A stretch of 64,000 nt of DNA, from positions 1 to 64,000 of the forward strand of contig MELC01000072.1 of assembly GCA_001767455.1 (NCBI GenBank), given 5' to 3'. The translations under genes and the position numbers were made by a program. Every line of letters begins with the position of its first letter. Position 1 is the first letter of the stretch. Positions 26,830 through 35,762 of the stretch are shown piece by piece. Source of the DNA: Acidobacteria bacterium RIFCSPLOWO2_12_FULL_66_21 (GTDB lineage Bacteria > Acidobacteriota > Vicinamibacteria > Vicinamibacterales > 2-12-FULL-66-21). The notes under the pieces were generated by a model. That model worked only from the letters and a program-made list of their open reading frames with translations, was not told the DNA's origin and ran no database searches.

Positions 26830-29370
26830 GTGAACGACACCAGCGTCGGTCCTTACCGTATCGTTCGCAAGCTCGGGGAGGGCGGCATGGGCGAGGTCTT
26901 TCTCGCCGATGACACGCGCCTGCATCGCCCCGTCGCGCTCAAAGCGGTGACCGATTCCGGCGCGCCGGACGCCGCGCAGCGCATCATCGCCGAAGCGCGC
27001 GCCGCCGCGCGGCTCAACCATCCGAACATCGCCACGGTCCACGACATCGTCGAGCAGGACGGCCGCACGTACATCGTCATGGAGTACGTCGACGGCACCC
27101 CGCTCTCGGAAGAGCTTCGCAGGGGACCCATGCGCATCGAGCGCATCGTGGAGATCGGCGCCGAGATTGCCGGAGCGCTGGCGTACGCGCACGAGCGCGG
27201 CGTCCTTCATCGCGACGTCAAGCCCGCCAACGTGATGCTCACCGCCGACGGTCACGCAAAACTGCTGGATCTCGGCATCGCGCGTCTCGTCGCCACCGGA
27301 GGGAAAGCGGCGACCACGTCCGCGACGATGGCGCCGCGCGCGGGAACGGCGGCCTACATGTCGCCCGAGCGGATTCTCGGCGCCGAACCGAGCGCGCTCG
27401 ATGACGTGTACAGCCTCGGCGTTCTGCTGTTCGAGCTGACCACGGGAAGACGGCCGTTCGAGGGCACGGACGCCCTCCAGGTGTCCGTCGCGATCGCGAC
27501 GGACCAGCCGCCAGAGGTCATGGCGCTGCGCCCGGACGCGCCGGAACCGCTCGCGAGCGTCATCAAGCGCGCGATGGCACGCGACAGGAAGCGCCGCCCC
27601 GCGGCCGGTGAGATGGCGACCGCCCTGCACGAGCTCGCCTCCGGCTCCGCTCCCACGTCGGCCGCGCCGAGGGCCGGCCGCGGCCGCAGGACCGCGCTGT
27701 GGGGCTCGCTGGCTGTCGCGATCGTCGCGCTGGCGGGCATGACCGCGGTGTGGATGACCGCTGCGCGAACGCCGCGCTACGGGCGCGGACCCGTAGCCGT
27801 GCTGCCGGCCGTCAATCTCTCCAACGACGCGGTGGCCGAACAGATTGGCAACGGTCTGGTGACGCTGCTCGCGGGCAACCTGACCTCCGTGCCGGGGGTG
27901 ACGGTTGCGCCGCCGTCTGCCAGCGCCGCGTATCGCGGTCCGGCGAGGGATCTCTCGAAGGCGGCGCAGGAGCTCGGTGCCGCCTTTCTCGTCGCCGTCG
28001 ACGTGCAGCGCGACGGAGAGCACCTGCGGCTGAACGGCAAGCTGCTGCACGCGGGCACGCCCGAGCCGCTCTGGGCCGCGACCTTCGCGGGCGACGTACT
28101 CGCCGTTCATCGGGAGTTGATCCAGGGCGTGGCTGACGCCCTCGAGCGCGAAGGGTTGTTCCCCAAACGACTCTCGCGTGCCGAGCGCGCGGCGATGCTG
28201 CGGCTGCCCACGAACGACGTGGCCGCGCTGCTGGCGTACTCGCGTGGACGGGCATCTCTCGACGTTCGGACGAAAGAGACGATCGACAGCGCCATCGCGG
28301 AGTTCGAAGACGCGACGAGAAGAGACCCGCGTTTCGGTCTCGCGCAGGCGGCGCTCAGCGACTCGTATGCGACCAAATTCAACTTCACCAAGGACGCGGT
28401 CTGGATCGAGCGCGCGAGGCAGGCGGCCGAACGCGCGCTCTCCGCGGAACCTCGCAGCAGCAGCGTGCACATCGCGCTCGCCCGCGTCTATACCGCCACG
28501 GGCGAATTCGAGGCGGCCCTGACGCAGGCGCAGGTCGCCGCGCAGCTTTCTCCCGAGAGCGACGACGCGTACCGGCTGTTGGGCCGGATCCGCAGCCAGC
28601 GAGGCGACCACGCGGGCGCGCGAGAGGCGCTCGCACGCGCCATCGCCCTGCGGGAGCCGTACTGGGCGAACCACTACGAGCTGGGATTCGCCCTGTTCCG
28701 CGCCGGGTCGTACAAGGAGGCGATCAAGCCGTTCGCCCGGGTCACGGAACTGCGGCCGAACCTTGCCAGCGGCTATCAGATGCTCGGCACGATGCATCAT
28801 TACGCGGGTGAGGTCGACAAGGCGATCGGCCACTACCAGCACGCGCTGAGGCTCGGAGAATCCGCGAGTGCGTACGCCAACCTGGGTTTCGCCTACTACT
28901 CGGCGGGCGAGCCGGCACAGTCGCTCGCGCATTACCAGAAGTCGCTGCAGCTCGATCCCCGGTCCGCCTCGACGCTGCGCAGCCTGGGGGACGTGTATGC
29001 GAAACTCGGGCGCCGGCCGGAGGCCCGCGACGCGTACACGCGCGCCATCGCGGAAGGCGAAGAGCGGGCGCGGATCAACCCGCGAGACGGCCGCACCATC
29101 GCGCTGATCGCCCTGTGCGAGGCGAAGCTCGGGCGCCTCGATGCGGCGCTGCGGCACGCCGCCGAAGCGGAAGCGCTCGCGCCGTCCGACAACGAGATCG
29201 CCTACAAGGGTGCGGTCGTCCGCGGGCTCGCGGCCAGGCCGGACGAGGCGCTGGCGTCGCTGACGCGCGCGGTCGCCCTTGGGTACCCGCCCGAGCTCGC
29301 GCGCCAGGACGAGGACCTTCGCGCGTTACGCAATCGATCCGACTACTCGAAAGCGCTGCAACATCAATGA
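26830..29370 (+). CDS. membrane Ser/Thr protein kinase with FlgO-like and TPR domains
   Basis: 846 residues. N-terminal kinase 1-270: Gly loop GEGGMGEV (16-23), VALK Lys, LHRDVKPAN catalytic loop, LLDLGI (DLG in place of DFG), SPER in place of APE. One TM helix near residue 290 (WGSLAVAIVALAGMTAVW) places the rest outside. Then a FlgO-like domain (GPVAVLPAVNLSNDAVAEQIGNG) and about seven TPR-like repeats to the C-terminus (YAGEVDKAIGHYQHALRLGE). Presumably senses an envelope signal by TPR protein binding and signals by phosphorylation. GTG start at 26830 sits next to an ATG-TGA decoy. No promoter is clear. Confidence 0.88.
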   Translation: MNDTSVGPYRIVRKLGEGGMGEVFLADDTRLHRPVALKAVTDSGAPDAAQRIIAEARAAARLNHPNIATVHDIVEQDGRTYIVMEYVDGTPLSEELRRGPMRIERIVEIGAEIAGALAYAHERGVLHRDVKPANVMLTADGHAKLLDLGIARLVATGGKAATTSATMAPRAGTAAYMSPERILGAEPSALDDVYSLGVLLFELTTGRRPFEGTDALQVSVAIATDQPPEVMALRPDAPEPLASVIKRAMARDRKRRPAAGEMATALHELASGSAPTSAAPRAGRGRRTALWGSLAVAIVALAGMTAVWMTAARTPRYGRGPVAVLPAVNLSNDAVAEQIGNGLVTLLAGNLTSVPGVTVAPPSASAAYRGPARDLSKAAQELGAAFLVAVDVQRDGEHLRLNGKLLHAGTPEPLWAATFAGDVLAVHRELIQGVADALEREGLFPKRLSRAERAAMLRLPTNDVAALLAYSRGRASLDVRTKETIDSAIAEFEDATRRDPRFGLAQAALSDSYATKFNFTKDAVWIERARQAAERALSAEPRSSSVHIALARVYTATGEFEAALTQAQVAAQLSPESDDAYRLLGRIRSQRGDHAGAREALARAIALREPYWANHYELGFALFRAGSYKEAIKPFARVTELRPNLASGYQMLGTMHHYAGEVDKAIGHYQHALRLGESASAYANLGFAYYSAGEPAQSLAHYQKSLQLDPRSASTLRSLGDVYAKLGRRPEARDAYTRAIAEGEERARINPRDGRTIALIALCEAKLGRLDAALRHAAEAEALAPSDNEIAYKGAVVRGLAARPDEALASLTRAVALGYPPELARQDEDLRALRNRSDYSKALQHQ

Positions 29371-29381
29371 CCGGAGGATGC

Positions 29382-29924
29382 ATGGTGAGATGGATTTCCG
29401 CCCTGGCCGTCGTGACACTTGCCGCCGCCGCTGCCTGCGCGCATGGCTACCCCAAGGCGGGAGGCGGAACGAAGCCCCTCGGCACGACGTGCGGTCAGGT
29501 CCGCACGATCAACGTGACAGTCGACAACGTGGCGACGGATGCCACGATCGATCCGAACGAACAACCCGCCTGCGCGGGCGACTACGTGGTGTGGCTGATT
29601 GAGAACCCGCTCGGCGAAGAAATCACCGTGGAGCTGAGGAAGTTCCATGAAAAAGGACGTCCGGGCAACGGGAAGAAGTTGTCGTTCCAGGGCAGCAACA
29701 AACGGAGGGTGCCGTCCAAGTACACGGTCCCGGCCCTTGCGCAGATTCCGGACGACATCACACCTGCCAACACCGCGTTGATTGTGAAGTACACGGTGAG
29801 GGTCACGAGCAACAGCGGGTCGCACGATACAGACCCCGAGCTCCAGGTGGATCCGCCGCCGGACTCGATGCTGGGCCGGCTCAGGCTCGCGCCGCTCCTC
29901 CACGTAGCTCCTTCGCAGCGCTGA
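29382..29924 (+). CDS. small secreted hypothetical lipoprotein
   Basis: 180 residues. Signal peptide with lipobox AAAAC near residue 19. Mature part has DNVATDATIDPNEQPACAGDYVVWLIENPLGEEITVEL, suggesting a beta-sandwich with a disulfide; no known family. The ATG at 29382 has GGAGG four nt upstream; another ATG at 29367 overlaps the kinase stop (ATGA). Either way it is coupled to the kinase and may be a partner in its signalling. Function unknown. Confidence 0.7.
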   Translation: MVRWISALAVVTLAAAAACAHGYPKAGGGTKPLGTTCGQVRTINVTVDNVATDATIDPNEQPACAGDYVVWLIENPLGEEITVELRKFHEKGRPGNGKKLSFQGSNKRRVPSKYTVPALAQIPDDITPANTALIVKYTVRVTSNSGSHDTDPELQVDPPPDSMLGRLRLAPLLHVAPSQR

Positions 29925-30016
29925 CGGGCCGTTTGCCGCGTCCCGAGCGAGTTCGTCCGCCGATGGTCGTTTTCTCCACCGCCGGCGTGGCCGGCCGCCT
30001 GCGCGTGTGACTTGCC

Positions 30017-30923
30017 ATGAAGATCGTCGGCCTGGGCGATTCCGTCCACTGGGGTCAGGGGCTGCTGCCCGCGCAGAAGTTCCATGACATCGTCCGCACC
30101 CGGCTGGGGCGGCGGAACAGGACACGCTGCTGCTCGCCCACTCGGGTGCGACGATCGACTCGGCGATCCCTCCTCCGTCCGTCCCGGCGCACGGCGAGGT
30201 GCCGAAGTTCTACCCGACGATCACGCAGCAGGTGACGACCGCGGGCCAGACCAGACGATGGCCGATGCCGACGTGGTGCTGGTGAACGGAGGCATCAACG
30301 ACGTGGACATCCGCTTCATCCTCAATCCGTTCACCGACAAGCGGCAACTGGTGCATCGAACCGGGCGGCACTGCTACGGTTCGTTGAAGGTGCTCCTGAC
30401 GCGCGCGCTCGCCGCGTTTCCGCGCGCGCGCATCGTCGTCACCAGCTACTACCCGGTGCTGTCCGAAGACAGTCACGTCCCGTTCCTCAGCGATTTTCTG
30501 GCAACCCTGGGAGTCCCGATCGATCCCGCGTTCCGTCTGCTGGAACAGCACATGGACCGGGTGACGATCCTCAGGGTCGTCTTCACCAAGGTCGTGCGCA
30601 ACTGCCGGATCTTCCACGAGGAATCCACCGCCGGCATCCAGCGGGCGGTCGCCGAAACCACCGGGCCTGACGGACGCGTGAGGGCGGCGCTCGTGCCGTT
30701 CACGGCGACGAATGCGGCCCTTGCCTCGAATCCGTGGCTCTTCGGCATCCACGCCGACCTCACCGTGTCGCCCGAGGATCCGATGGCTGCCGAGCGGCAC
30801 CAGGCGTGCGATCTCTTCGAGACCGACATCTTCCAGCGCGAAGGCTGCTACCGGGCGTCGGCCGGGCATCCGAATCAGCGCGGGGCCGAGGCTTACGCCG
30901 ACGCAATTCTGGCGGCGCTGTAG
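30017..30923 (+). pseudogene. SGNH/GDSL hydrolase, split by two frameshifts
   Basis: Coherent protein appears only if three frames are joined. Frame one gives MKIVGLGDSVHWGQGLLPAQ (block I GDS, catalytic Ser); the middle frame, not in the ORF track, gives EQDTLLLAHSGATIDSAI... FYPTITQQVT; the third gives ADADVVLVNGGINDVDI (block III) through SAGHPNQRGAEAYADAI (block V His). Two single-base losses, one near 30108 (CTGGGGCGGCGG) and one near 30240, would explain it. In-frame it would be a full-length hydrolase of about 300 residues acting on an ester, perhaps a lipid. Either a decaying gene or assembly errors; an active gene by frameshifting is unlikely with two events. Confidence 0.75.
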
Positions 30924-31020
30924 TCGATAGTCGATAGTCGATAGTCGATGGTCAAAGTCAAAGTCTCAAAGTCGATAGTCAAAGGCACCTCGTAGCGCAG
31001 CCCTTCAGGGCTGCTTTCCG
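30922..31020. repeat. 7-bp tandem repeat (AGTCGAT) and GCCCTTCAGGGC palindrome
   Basis: Four AGTCGAT units follow directly after the SGNH gene, then degenerate AGTCAAA units. About 60 nt on, GCAGCCCTTCAGGGCTGC is a perfect 18-bp palindrome of the same type as the core of the 34-bp array. No gene is seen in the rest of this gap. Confidence 0.75.
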
Positions 31021-31049
31021 CATCTTGAAACCACCTTCGAGTGAAGAGC

Positions 31050-31493
31050 ATGCCTACCACTGCCTTGATTCATCTCAGACTTTTCGACGGCGCCCGGGCA
31101 CCCGTGGCGCAGGGGCAAGAGTATCTCGTGCGCCTGGTGGACGGCGCGGGTCGGCAGCGCGGTCTGTTTCAGGGCTCGGGGGACGAACATACGCTCTCCG
31201 TGCCGTTCTTCGACAACAGTGACGACATGTACACGGTGCTGGTGAGCGCGCACGGCTGCCGTGACACCGGCGTTCGGCCGGTACGCGTCAAGCCGGCGGC
31301 AGCGGCGGTCGTCGATTTGATGATCGTTCCAAAACACCCGACGTTCGACTTCACCTCGGCCGGATGGGACGCCGTGAGACAGGCCTCACCGCAGATCTTC
31401 CCGGCGCTGTGCTGTGGCACGACCCCCGATGCGGCGCGGGACCGCTGCGAGACCTTTCTTCGGGCGGGGGCTATCGAGCGTACCAGTCCCTGA
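31050..31493 (+). CDS. hypothetical protein, probably truncated
   Basis: 147 residues. The N-terminus MPTTALIHLRLFDGARAPVAQGQEYLVRLVDG is a clean beta-rich domain (possibly carbohydrate-binding or carboxypeptidase-regulatory-like). The end (DRCETFLRAGAIERTSP) is abrupt and the last 23 nt overlap the convergent MBL gene. I suspect a longer protein was cut by recombination at about 31455. Start at ATG 31050 rather than GTG 31041. Family not identified. Confidence 0.5.
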   Translation: MPTTALIHLRLFDGARAPVAQGQEYLVRLVDGAGRQRGLFQGSGDEHTLSVPFFDNSDDMYTVLVSAHGCRDTGVRPVRVKPAAAAVVDLMIVPKHPTFDFTSAGWDAVRQASPQIFPALCCGTTPDAARDRCETFLRAGAIERTSP

Positions 31494-32196
31494 TCCGGAC
31501 GTCCACGCCGGAGGTGCCCTTGAGCGCCGCCGCGAACTCGTCGAGGTTCTGCCCGCGGTAGTGGTACGGATAGACGATGCCAGGCTCGAAGGCCTTCACG
31601 CACTCGGCCGCCTCCGAGGGCGGCATCGTGTACGGCAGGTTCATCGGCAGGAAGGCCACGTCGATGTTTTTCAGCGCCTTCATCTCCGGCGTGCACTCCG
31701 TGTCGCCGGCGATGTAGATCCGCTTGCCGCCGAGCGTCACGATGTAGCCGTTGCCCCGCCCCTTGTCGTGGTACAGCTGTCCGGGCGACGGTCCGCGCTG
31801 GATGTTGTACATCGGGACCGCCTCGATGCTGACGCCCTCGACGGTCTTCACGTCCCCGTTGGCCATCACGATCGCTCCTTCCAGCTTCGCTGCGGCGGCG
31901 GCGGGGGCGACGATCTTCGTCGTGGGCGTCTTGAGCTTCGCAATCGTGGCGGGGTCGAAGTGATCCCCGTGGATGTCGGTGACCAGGATGATGTCCGGCG
32001 CGCGCAAGGTCGCGAAGTTCGCCTGCGCGACCGGGTCCACGTCGATCACGTGAGTGCCGTGCGTGACCTGGAGCGTCGCGTGGCTGATCGGCGTGATGGT
32101 GATATCGCCGTCCCTGGCGGGGATCGTGTCGGACACCACCGCCATCAGCATCGCCGCGGCGAAGAACGTCCCGGTCGCCTTGAATGCATGCGTCAT
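31471..32196 (-). CDS. MBL-fold metal-dependent hydrolase (UlaG-like)
   Basis: 241 residues. N-terminal hydrophobic stretch (FKATGTFFAAAMLMAVV) suggests export. Metal motif TDIHGDHFD (second strand end) with GDTECTPEM and YPYHYRGQNLDEF for the remaining ligands; the first His of the usual HxHxDH is replaced by Asp (DIHGDH), a known variation in the UlaG-like group. It probably hydrolyses a phosphate or lactone ester; substrate unknown. A neighbouring start at 32196 agrees with the signal. Confidence 0.85.
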   Translation of the reverse strand: MTHAFKATGTFFAAAMLMAVVSDTIPARDGDITITPISHATLQVTHGTHVIDVDPVAQANFATLRAPDIILVTDIHGDHFDPATIAKLKTPTTKIVAPAAAAAKLEGAIVMANGDVKTVEGVSIEAVPMYNIQRGPSPGQLYHDKGRGNGYIVTLGGKRIYIAGDTECTPEMKALKNIDVAFLPMNLPYTMPPSEAAECVKAFEPGIVYPYHYRGQNLDEFAAALKGTSGVDVRIRDWYAR

Positions 32197-32200
32197 CGAT

Positions 32201-32830
32201 CTAGCTCCTTCCGTGCACCGCCGCGCGCGCGGCGCGGACGGTCATCACCGTGTTATACAGCGCGGTGTCGGGCTGCTGCCGCCGGCCTCCTTCGACCAGC
32301 GACCCGGTGTCAACCGCGCCAAAGCCGATGTCGTCGATGAGGTTCATCACAATGCGCTTGGCCAGCTCGTCATCCCCCGCCACGAAGATCGCGTGGCGCT
32401 CTTCGGCCGGCAGATCGGGCCGCGCCCGCTCGGCCAGGTGTTTGTAATAAATCGTGTTGAACGCCTTCACCAGCCGGGCGCCAGGCAAGCGCTTGCGTGT
32501 CTCCTCAGATGACGTGCTCGCGCCAAGATCCATGACGGTCCCGTTTTCGCCGTAAGGGTTCATCGCGTCGATGACGATCTTGCCGGCGAGGGCGTCTGCC
32601 GGCGGCAGCGCCTCCCTCTTGCGCCAGGGCACGGCCAGCAGCACGACCTCCGCCCAGCGCGCGGCGTCCACCGGCGTCATCGCGCGCGCGCGCGGCCCGA
32701 GCTCCGCAACGAGCGCCGCCAGCGACGCCGGCCCCCGCGAGTTGCTGATCGCCACCTCGTGTCCGGCGTTGACGAACAGCCGCGCGGTGGTCGACCCAAT
32801 CATGCCGGATCCGATAATCCCGATCCTCAT
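32201..32830 (-). CDS. NADPH-dependent F420 reductase-like protein
   Basis: 209 residues. Rossmann GxGxxG near the start (IGIIGSGMIGST), then RGPASLAALVAELG and a conserved C-terminal half with PDTALYNTVMTVRAARAAV. Related proteins reduce F420 or act as general NAD(P)H oxidoreductases; length is normal. Start ATG at 32830 agrees with the Rossmann strand. The upstream region is a repeat. The stop is 4 nt from the start of the MBL gene, so the two are probably one operon. Confidence 0.85.
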   Translation of the reverse strand: MRIGIIGSGMIGSTTARLFVNAGHEVAISNSRGPASLAALVAELGPRARAMTPVDAARWAEVVLLAVPWRKREALPPADALAGKIVIDAMNPYGENGTVMDLGASTSSEETRKRLPGARLVKAFNTIYYKHLAERARPDLPAEERHAIFVAGDDELAKRIVMNLIDDIGFGAVDTGSLVEGGRRQQPDTALYNTVMTVRAARAAVHGRS

Positions 32831-32835
32831 AGTGT

Positions 32836-32970
32836 CAGTTTCCAGTTTCCAGTTCCCGGTTTCCAGCTCCAATTTCAAGTTACATCGTGCACGTCTGGAA
32901 GCTGGAAGCTGGGAGCTGGAAGCTGGAAGCTGGAAGCTGGAAGCTGGGAGCTGGCAACTGGCAGCCGGCA
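32836..32970. repeat. 7-bp tandem repeat pair with inverted halves
   Basis: Left block: about five degenerate units of CAGTTTC/CCAGTTC. Right block: about ten units GGAAGCT/GGGAGCT. The two blocks are roughly reverse complements (AGTTTCC pairs with GGAAGCT with mismatches) around a spacer containing AATTTCAAGTTACATC. It would fold as an imperfect hairpin. It lies between divergent genes and upstream of the M24 gene start. Confidence 0.75.
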
Positions 32971-32981
32971 CCCATCTCGGG

Positions 32982-32994
32982 TATAACCCTGTCA
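32982..32994 (+). promoter_or_regulatory. leaderless promoter for M24 peptidase gene
   Basis: TATAAC at 32982-32987, then 6 nt, then the ATG at 32994. Transcription would start at the start codon. No Shine-Dalgarno. Confidence 0.5.
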
Positions 32995-34367
32995 TGAAGA
33001 CTGCGATCGTCCTTACAGCACTCCTCCTGGTATCCGGTCCCGCTGCGCCGCCCGAACGGCCGTTCGGGACGCTGAAGGAGCAGGCGGCCATGCAGCAGCA
33101 ATGGCTCAAGGCGCGGCTCGACACGTTCCTGCCGGCGCTCATGCGGAAGCACGGCATCGATCTCTGGGTCGTGCCGATGCGCGAGTACAACGAGGACCCT
33201 GTGTTCAGCTCGCTGGTCGCACCCCAGACGTTCGCGGCGCGGCGGCGCACCGTCTATGTCTTCTTCGATACGTGCGCGGCGGCCGGCACGCCGCTCTCCC
33301 CCACCTGCGTGCAGCGCATCGCGCTCGGCGGCACGTCGCAGGGAGGCGTGTTCGAGGCGCGGCGGTCCACGCAACAGGCGGCGGGCAATATCGGACGCGG
33401 CCAGCAGGCCGAGCTCTGGGGCGACGAGCAGTGGCAGGCGCTCAAGGCCGTGATCGAAGAGCGCAACCCGCGGGTCATCGGCATCGATCGCTCCACCGTG
33501 TTCGCCTTCTCGGACGGACTGTCGAGCGGCGAGCTCCAGGGCATGAGCGCGGCGCTCGGCGAGAAATGGACGTCGCGTCTCCGCAATGCGGAGGGCCTGC
33601 CGCTCGAGCTGATTGCCTCGAGGCTGCCCGAGGAGGAGGCGTTCTTCCGGCGCATGCAGGAGCAGGTCTGGTCGATGACCCAGACGATGTTCTCGGCGGA
33701 CGTGATCAAGCCGGGCGAGACGCGGACGAGCGACCTCGTCTGGTGGTGGCGGCAGCGCGTGAACGATCTCGGCCTCGGGACGTGGTTCCAGCCGGGCATC
33801 GAGGTGCAGCGCAAGGGCGCCGCCGACGCGCAGCTCGGCGAGGATCCGATCATCGAGCGCGGCGACCTGCTGCACTGCGACGTCGGCATCACGGCCGCGC
33901 GGCTGAACACCGACACGCAGCACGACGCCTACGTCCTCCGGTCCGGCGAGACCGATGCGCCCGAAGGATTGCGCCGCGCGCTTGCCAATTCCAACGCGCT
34001 CCAGGACATCGTCATGGACGAGATCCGTCCGGGCCGCACCGGCAACGAGATCCTCGCCGCGGCGCGGGCGCGGATGAAGGCGAAAGGCATCGACGGGACG
34101 ATCTACTCGCACCCCATCGGCCTCAACGGTCACGGCGCCGGGCCGCTCATCGGCCTGTGGGATTACCAGGACGGCGTCGTCGGACGCGGCGACGCGAAGA
34201 TCATCCCGAGCATGTGGTGGTCGATCGAGCTCCAGGCGACGACGGCCGTCCCCGAGTGGGGCGGACAGAAGGTACGGATGGCGCAGGAAGAGGACGCCGT
34301 CATCGGCGCCGACGGCAGGATCCGCTGGGCGCTGAAGCGCCAGGACAAGCTGTTTCTGATCAAGTGA
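32994..34367 (+). CDS. M24 family aminopeptidase-like protein
   Basis: 457 residues. Signal-like N-terminus (AIVLTALLLVSGPAAPP). N-terminal domain of creatinase type (LPALMRKHGIDLWVVPMREYNEDPVFSSLV), then a pita-bread C-terminal domain: LHCDVGIT and GHGAGPLIGL, which supply Asp and His metal ligands, and the C-terminal WSIELQATTAVPEWGG. Likely cleaves proline-containing peptides in the envelope; function inferred from the fold. The M20 peptidase gene follows after 12 nt, so they form one unit. Confidence 0.88.
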   Translation: MKTAIVLTALLLVSGPAAPPERPFGTLKEQAAMQQQWLKARLDTFLPALMRKHGIDLWVVPMREYNEDPVFSSLVAPQTFAARRRTVYVFFDTCAAAGTPLSPTCVQRIALGGTSQGGVFEARRSTQQAAGNIGRGQQAELWGDEQWQALKAVIEERNPRVIGIDRSTVFAFSDGLSSGELQGMSAALGEKWTSRLRNAEGLPLELIASRLPEEEAFFRRMQEQVWSMTQTMFSADVIKPGETRTSDLVWWWRQRVNDLGLGTWFQPGIEVQRKGAADAQLGEDPIIERGDLLHCDVGITAARLNTDTQHDAYVLRSGETDAPEGLRRALANSNALQDIVMDEIRPGRTGNEILAAARARMKAKGIDGTIYSHPIGLNGHGAGPLIGLWDYQDGVVGRGDAKIIPSMWWSIELQATTAVPEWGGQKVRMAQEEDAVIGADGRIRWALKRQDKLFLIK

Positions 34368-34379
34368 GGATCCAGAGCC

Positions 34380-35732
34380 ATGGCCATCAGCCGCCGGAGG
34401 TTCCTCGACACGCTCGCGTCAACCGGCTTCGCCGCCTCGTCGCTGCCATTCGGCGGCCTGGCGACGGCGGCGGCGCCGCCGCGGATCGACGCCGATCGCC
34501 TGCGACGCGAGATCGAGGCGCTGAGCGCGTTCGGCCGCCCGGACGGGGGAACTTTCGCGGACGGCGTCAGCCGCGTCGCCTATTCGGACGCCGACATCGC
34601 CGGGCGGCGATACGTCATGGATCTCATGCGCGAGATCGGACTCACGCCGCGCATCGATCCGGCCGGCAACATCTTCGCGTCCCGCCCGGGTGAGGACGCC
34701 GGCCTGCGTCCGATCCTGTTCGGGTCGCACGTCGATTCGGTGCCGCAGGGAGGAAACTTCGACGGCGATCTCGGATCGTTGTCCGCCATCGAAGCCATCC
34801 GTGCGCTGCGCGTGGCGAACCTCATCACGCGCCATCCGCTCGAGCTCGTTGTCTGGGCCCATGAGGAGGGCGGCACGTTCCCGAACGGCCTGAACGGCAG
34901 CCGCGCCGTGGCCGGACAGCTCGTCGCGGGCGAGCTGGACCAGATCTACAAGGGGCTGCGCAAGCGGGACGGCATCAGGCACATCGGAGGAGATCCCGAT
35001 CGGATCGAGGGAGCGCGGCGCCAGCGCGGATCGTTCCATGCGTACGTCGAGCTGCACATCGAGCAGGGCGGCACGCTCGACAAGCAGGGGATCCCGATCG
35101 GGATCGTGGAGGGGATCGTGTCGATCTCACGATTCCAGGCGACGGTCACCGGCTTTGCGAATCACGCGGGGACCACGGTCATGGCCGACAGGCAGGACGC
35201 GCTGCTTGCGGCCTCCGAGCTGGTCGTCGCCGTGCACGAGGAAGTGACGCGCCTGCCGGGTCGCCAGGTCGGCACCGTCGGGCGGCTCGACGTTACACCG
35301 AACGCCGCCAACGTCGTCCCCGGGCAGGCGATTCTCATCATCGAGCTGCGCGATTTGTCGGAAGCCAGGCTCACGGCGATTGGCGATGCGATCCGCGGCC
35401 GCGCGAAGGCCATCGCCGCGGCAACGCGCACGACGATCGACATCGTCGCGACGGGCCACTACGGGCCGGCCCTGGCGACACCGTCGGTGCAGGAGGCGAT
35501 CGAGCGCGCCGCCGGCGGCCTTGGCCTCGCGCATGTGCGGCTGCCGAGCGGCGCCGGCCATGACGCGCAGATGGCCGCCACGCTCGGCCCGATGGGCATG
35601 ATCTTCGTCCCGAGCGTGGGCGGCGTCAGCCATTCGCCGAAGGAACTCACGACCTGGGAGCACTGCGCGCGCGGAGCGGACGTCCTGCTTCAGACGGTTC
35701 TCGAGCTCGATCGCGCGGCGCTGAGCCTCTGA
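34380..35732 (+). CDS. M20 family amidohydrolase (allantoate amidohydrolase-like)
   Basis: 450 residues. Tat-type signal (SRRRFLDTLASTGFAAS), so probably exported folded. Metal-ligand motifs: HVDSVPQGGNFDGDLGS (His-Asp with the Asp), WAHEEGGTF (Glu-Glu), HIEQGG, and HDAQMAA near the end. The lid domain (residues 210-330) is typical. In relatives it hydrolyses N-carbamoyl or ureido substrates; here the exact substrate is not known. GAGGA precedes the start. The gene after the M24 peptidase fits a peptide/amide scavenging unit. Confidence 0.88.
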   Translation: MAISRRRFLDTLASTGFAASSLPFGGLATAAAPPRIDADRLRREIEALSAFGRPDGGTFADGVSRVAYSDADIAGRRYVMDLMREIGLTPRIDPAGNIFASRPGEDAGLRPILFGSHVDSVPQGGNFDGDLGSLSAIEAIRALRVANLITRHPLELVVWAHEEGGTFPNGLNGSRAVAGQLVAGELDQIYKGLRKRDGIRHIGGDPDRIEGARRQRGSFHAYVELHIEQGGTLDKQGIPIGIVEGIVSISRFQATVTGFANHAGTTVMADRQDALLAASELVVAVHEEVTRLPGRQVGTVGRLDVTPNAANVVPGQAILIIELRDLSEARLTAIGDAIRGRAKAIAAATRTTIDIVATGHYGPALATPSVQEAIERAAGGLGLAHVRLPSGAGHDAQMAATLGPMGMIFVPSVGGVSHSPKELTTWEHCARGADVLLQTVLELDRAALSL

Positions 35733-35762
35733 GTGTCCGCGGCTGCTGGCGCGAAGCACTCC

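Noticed and set aside
26704-29157. 817-residue minus-strand ORF
   Set aside because: Antisense to the TPR kinase; low-complexity Arg-rich translation.
30084-30923. 279-residue ORF as an intact gene
   Set aside because: Its first 55 residues are a wrong-frame reading; the catalytic GDS block is in a different frame.
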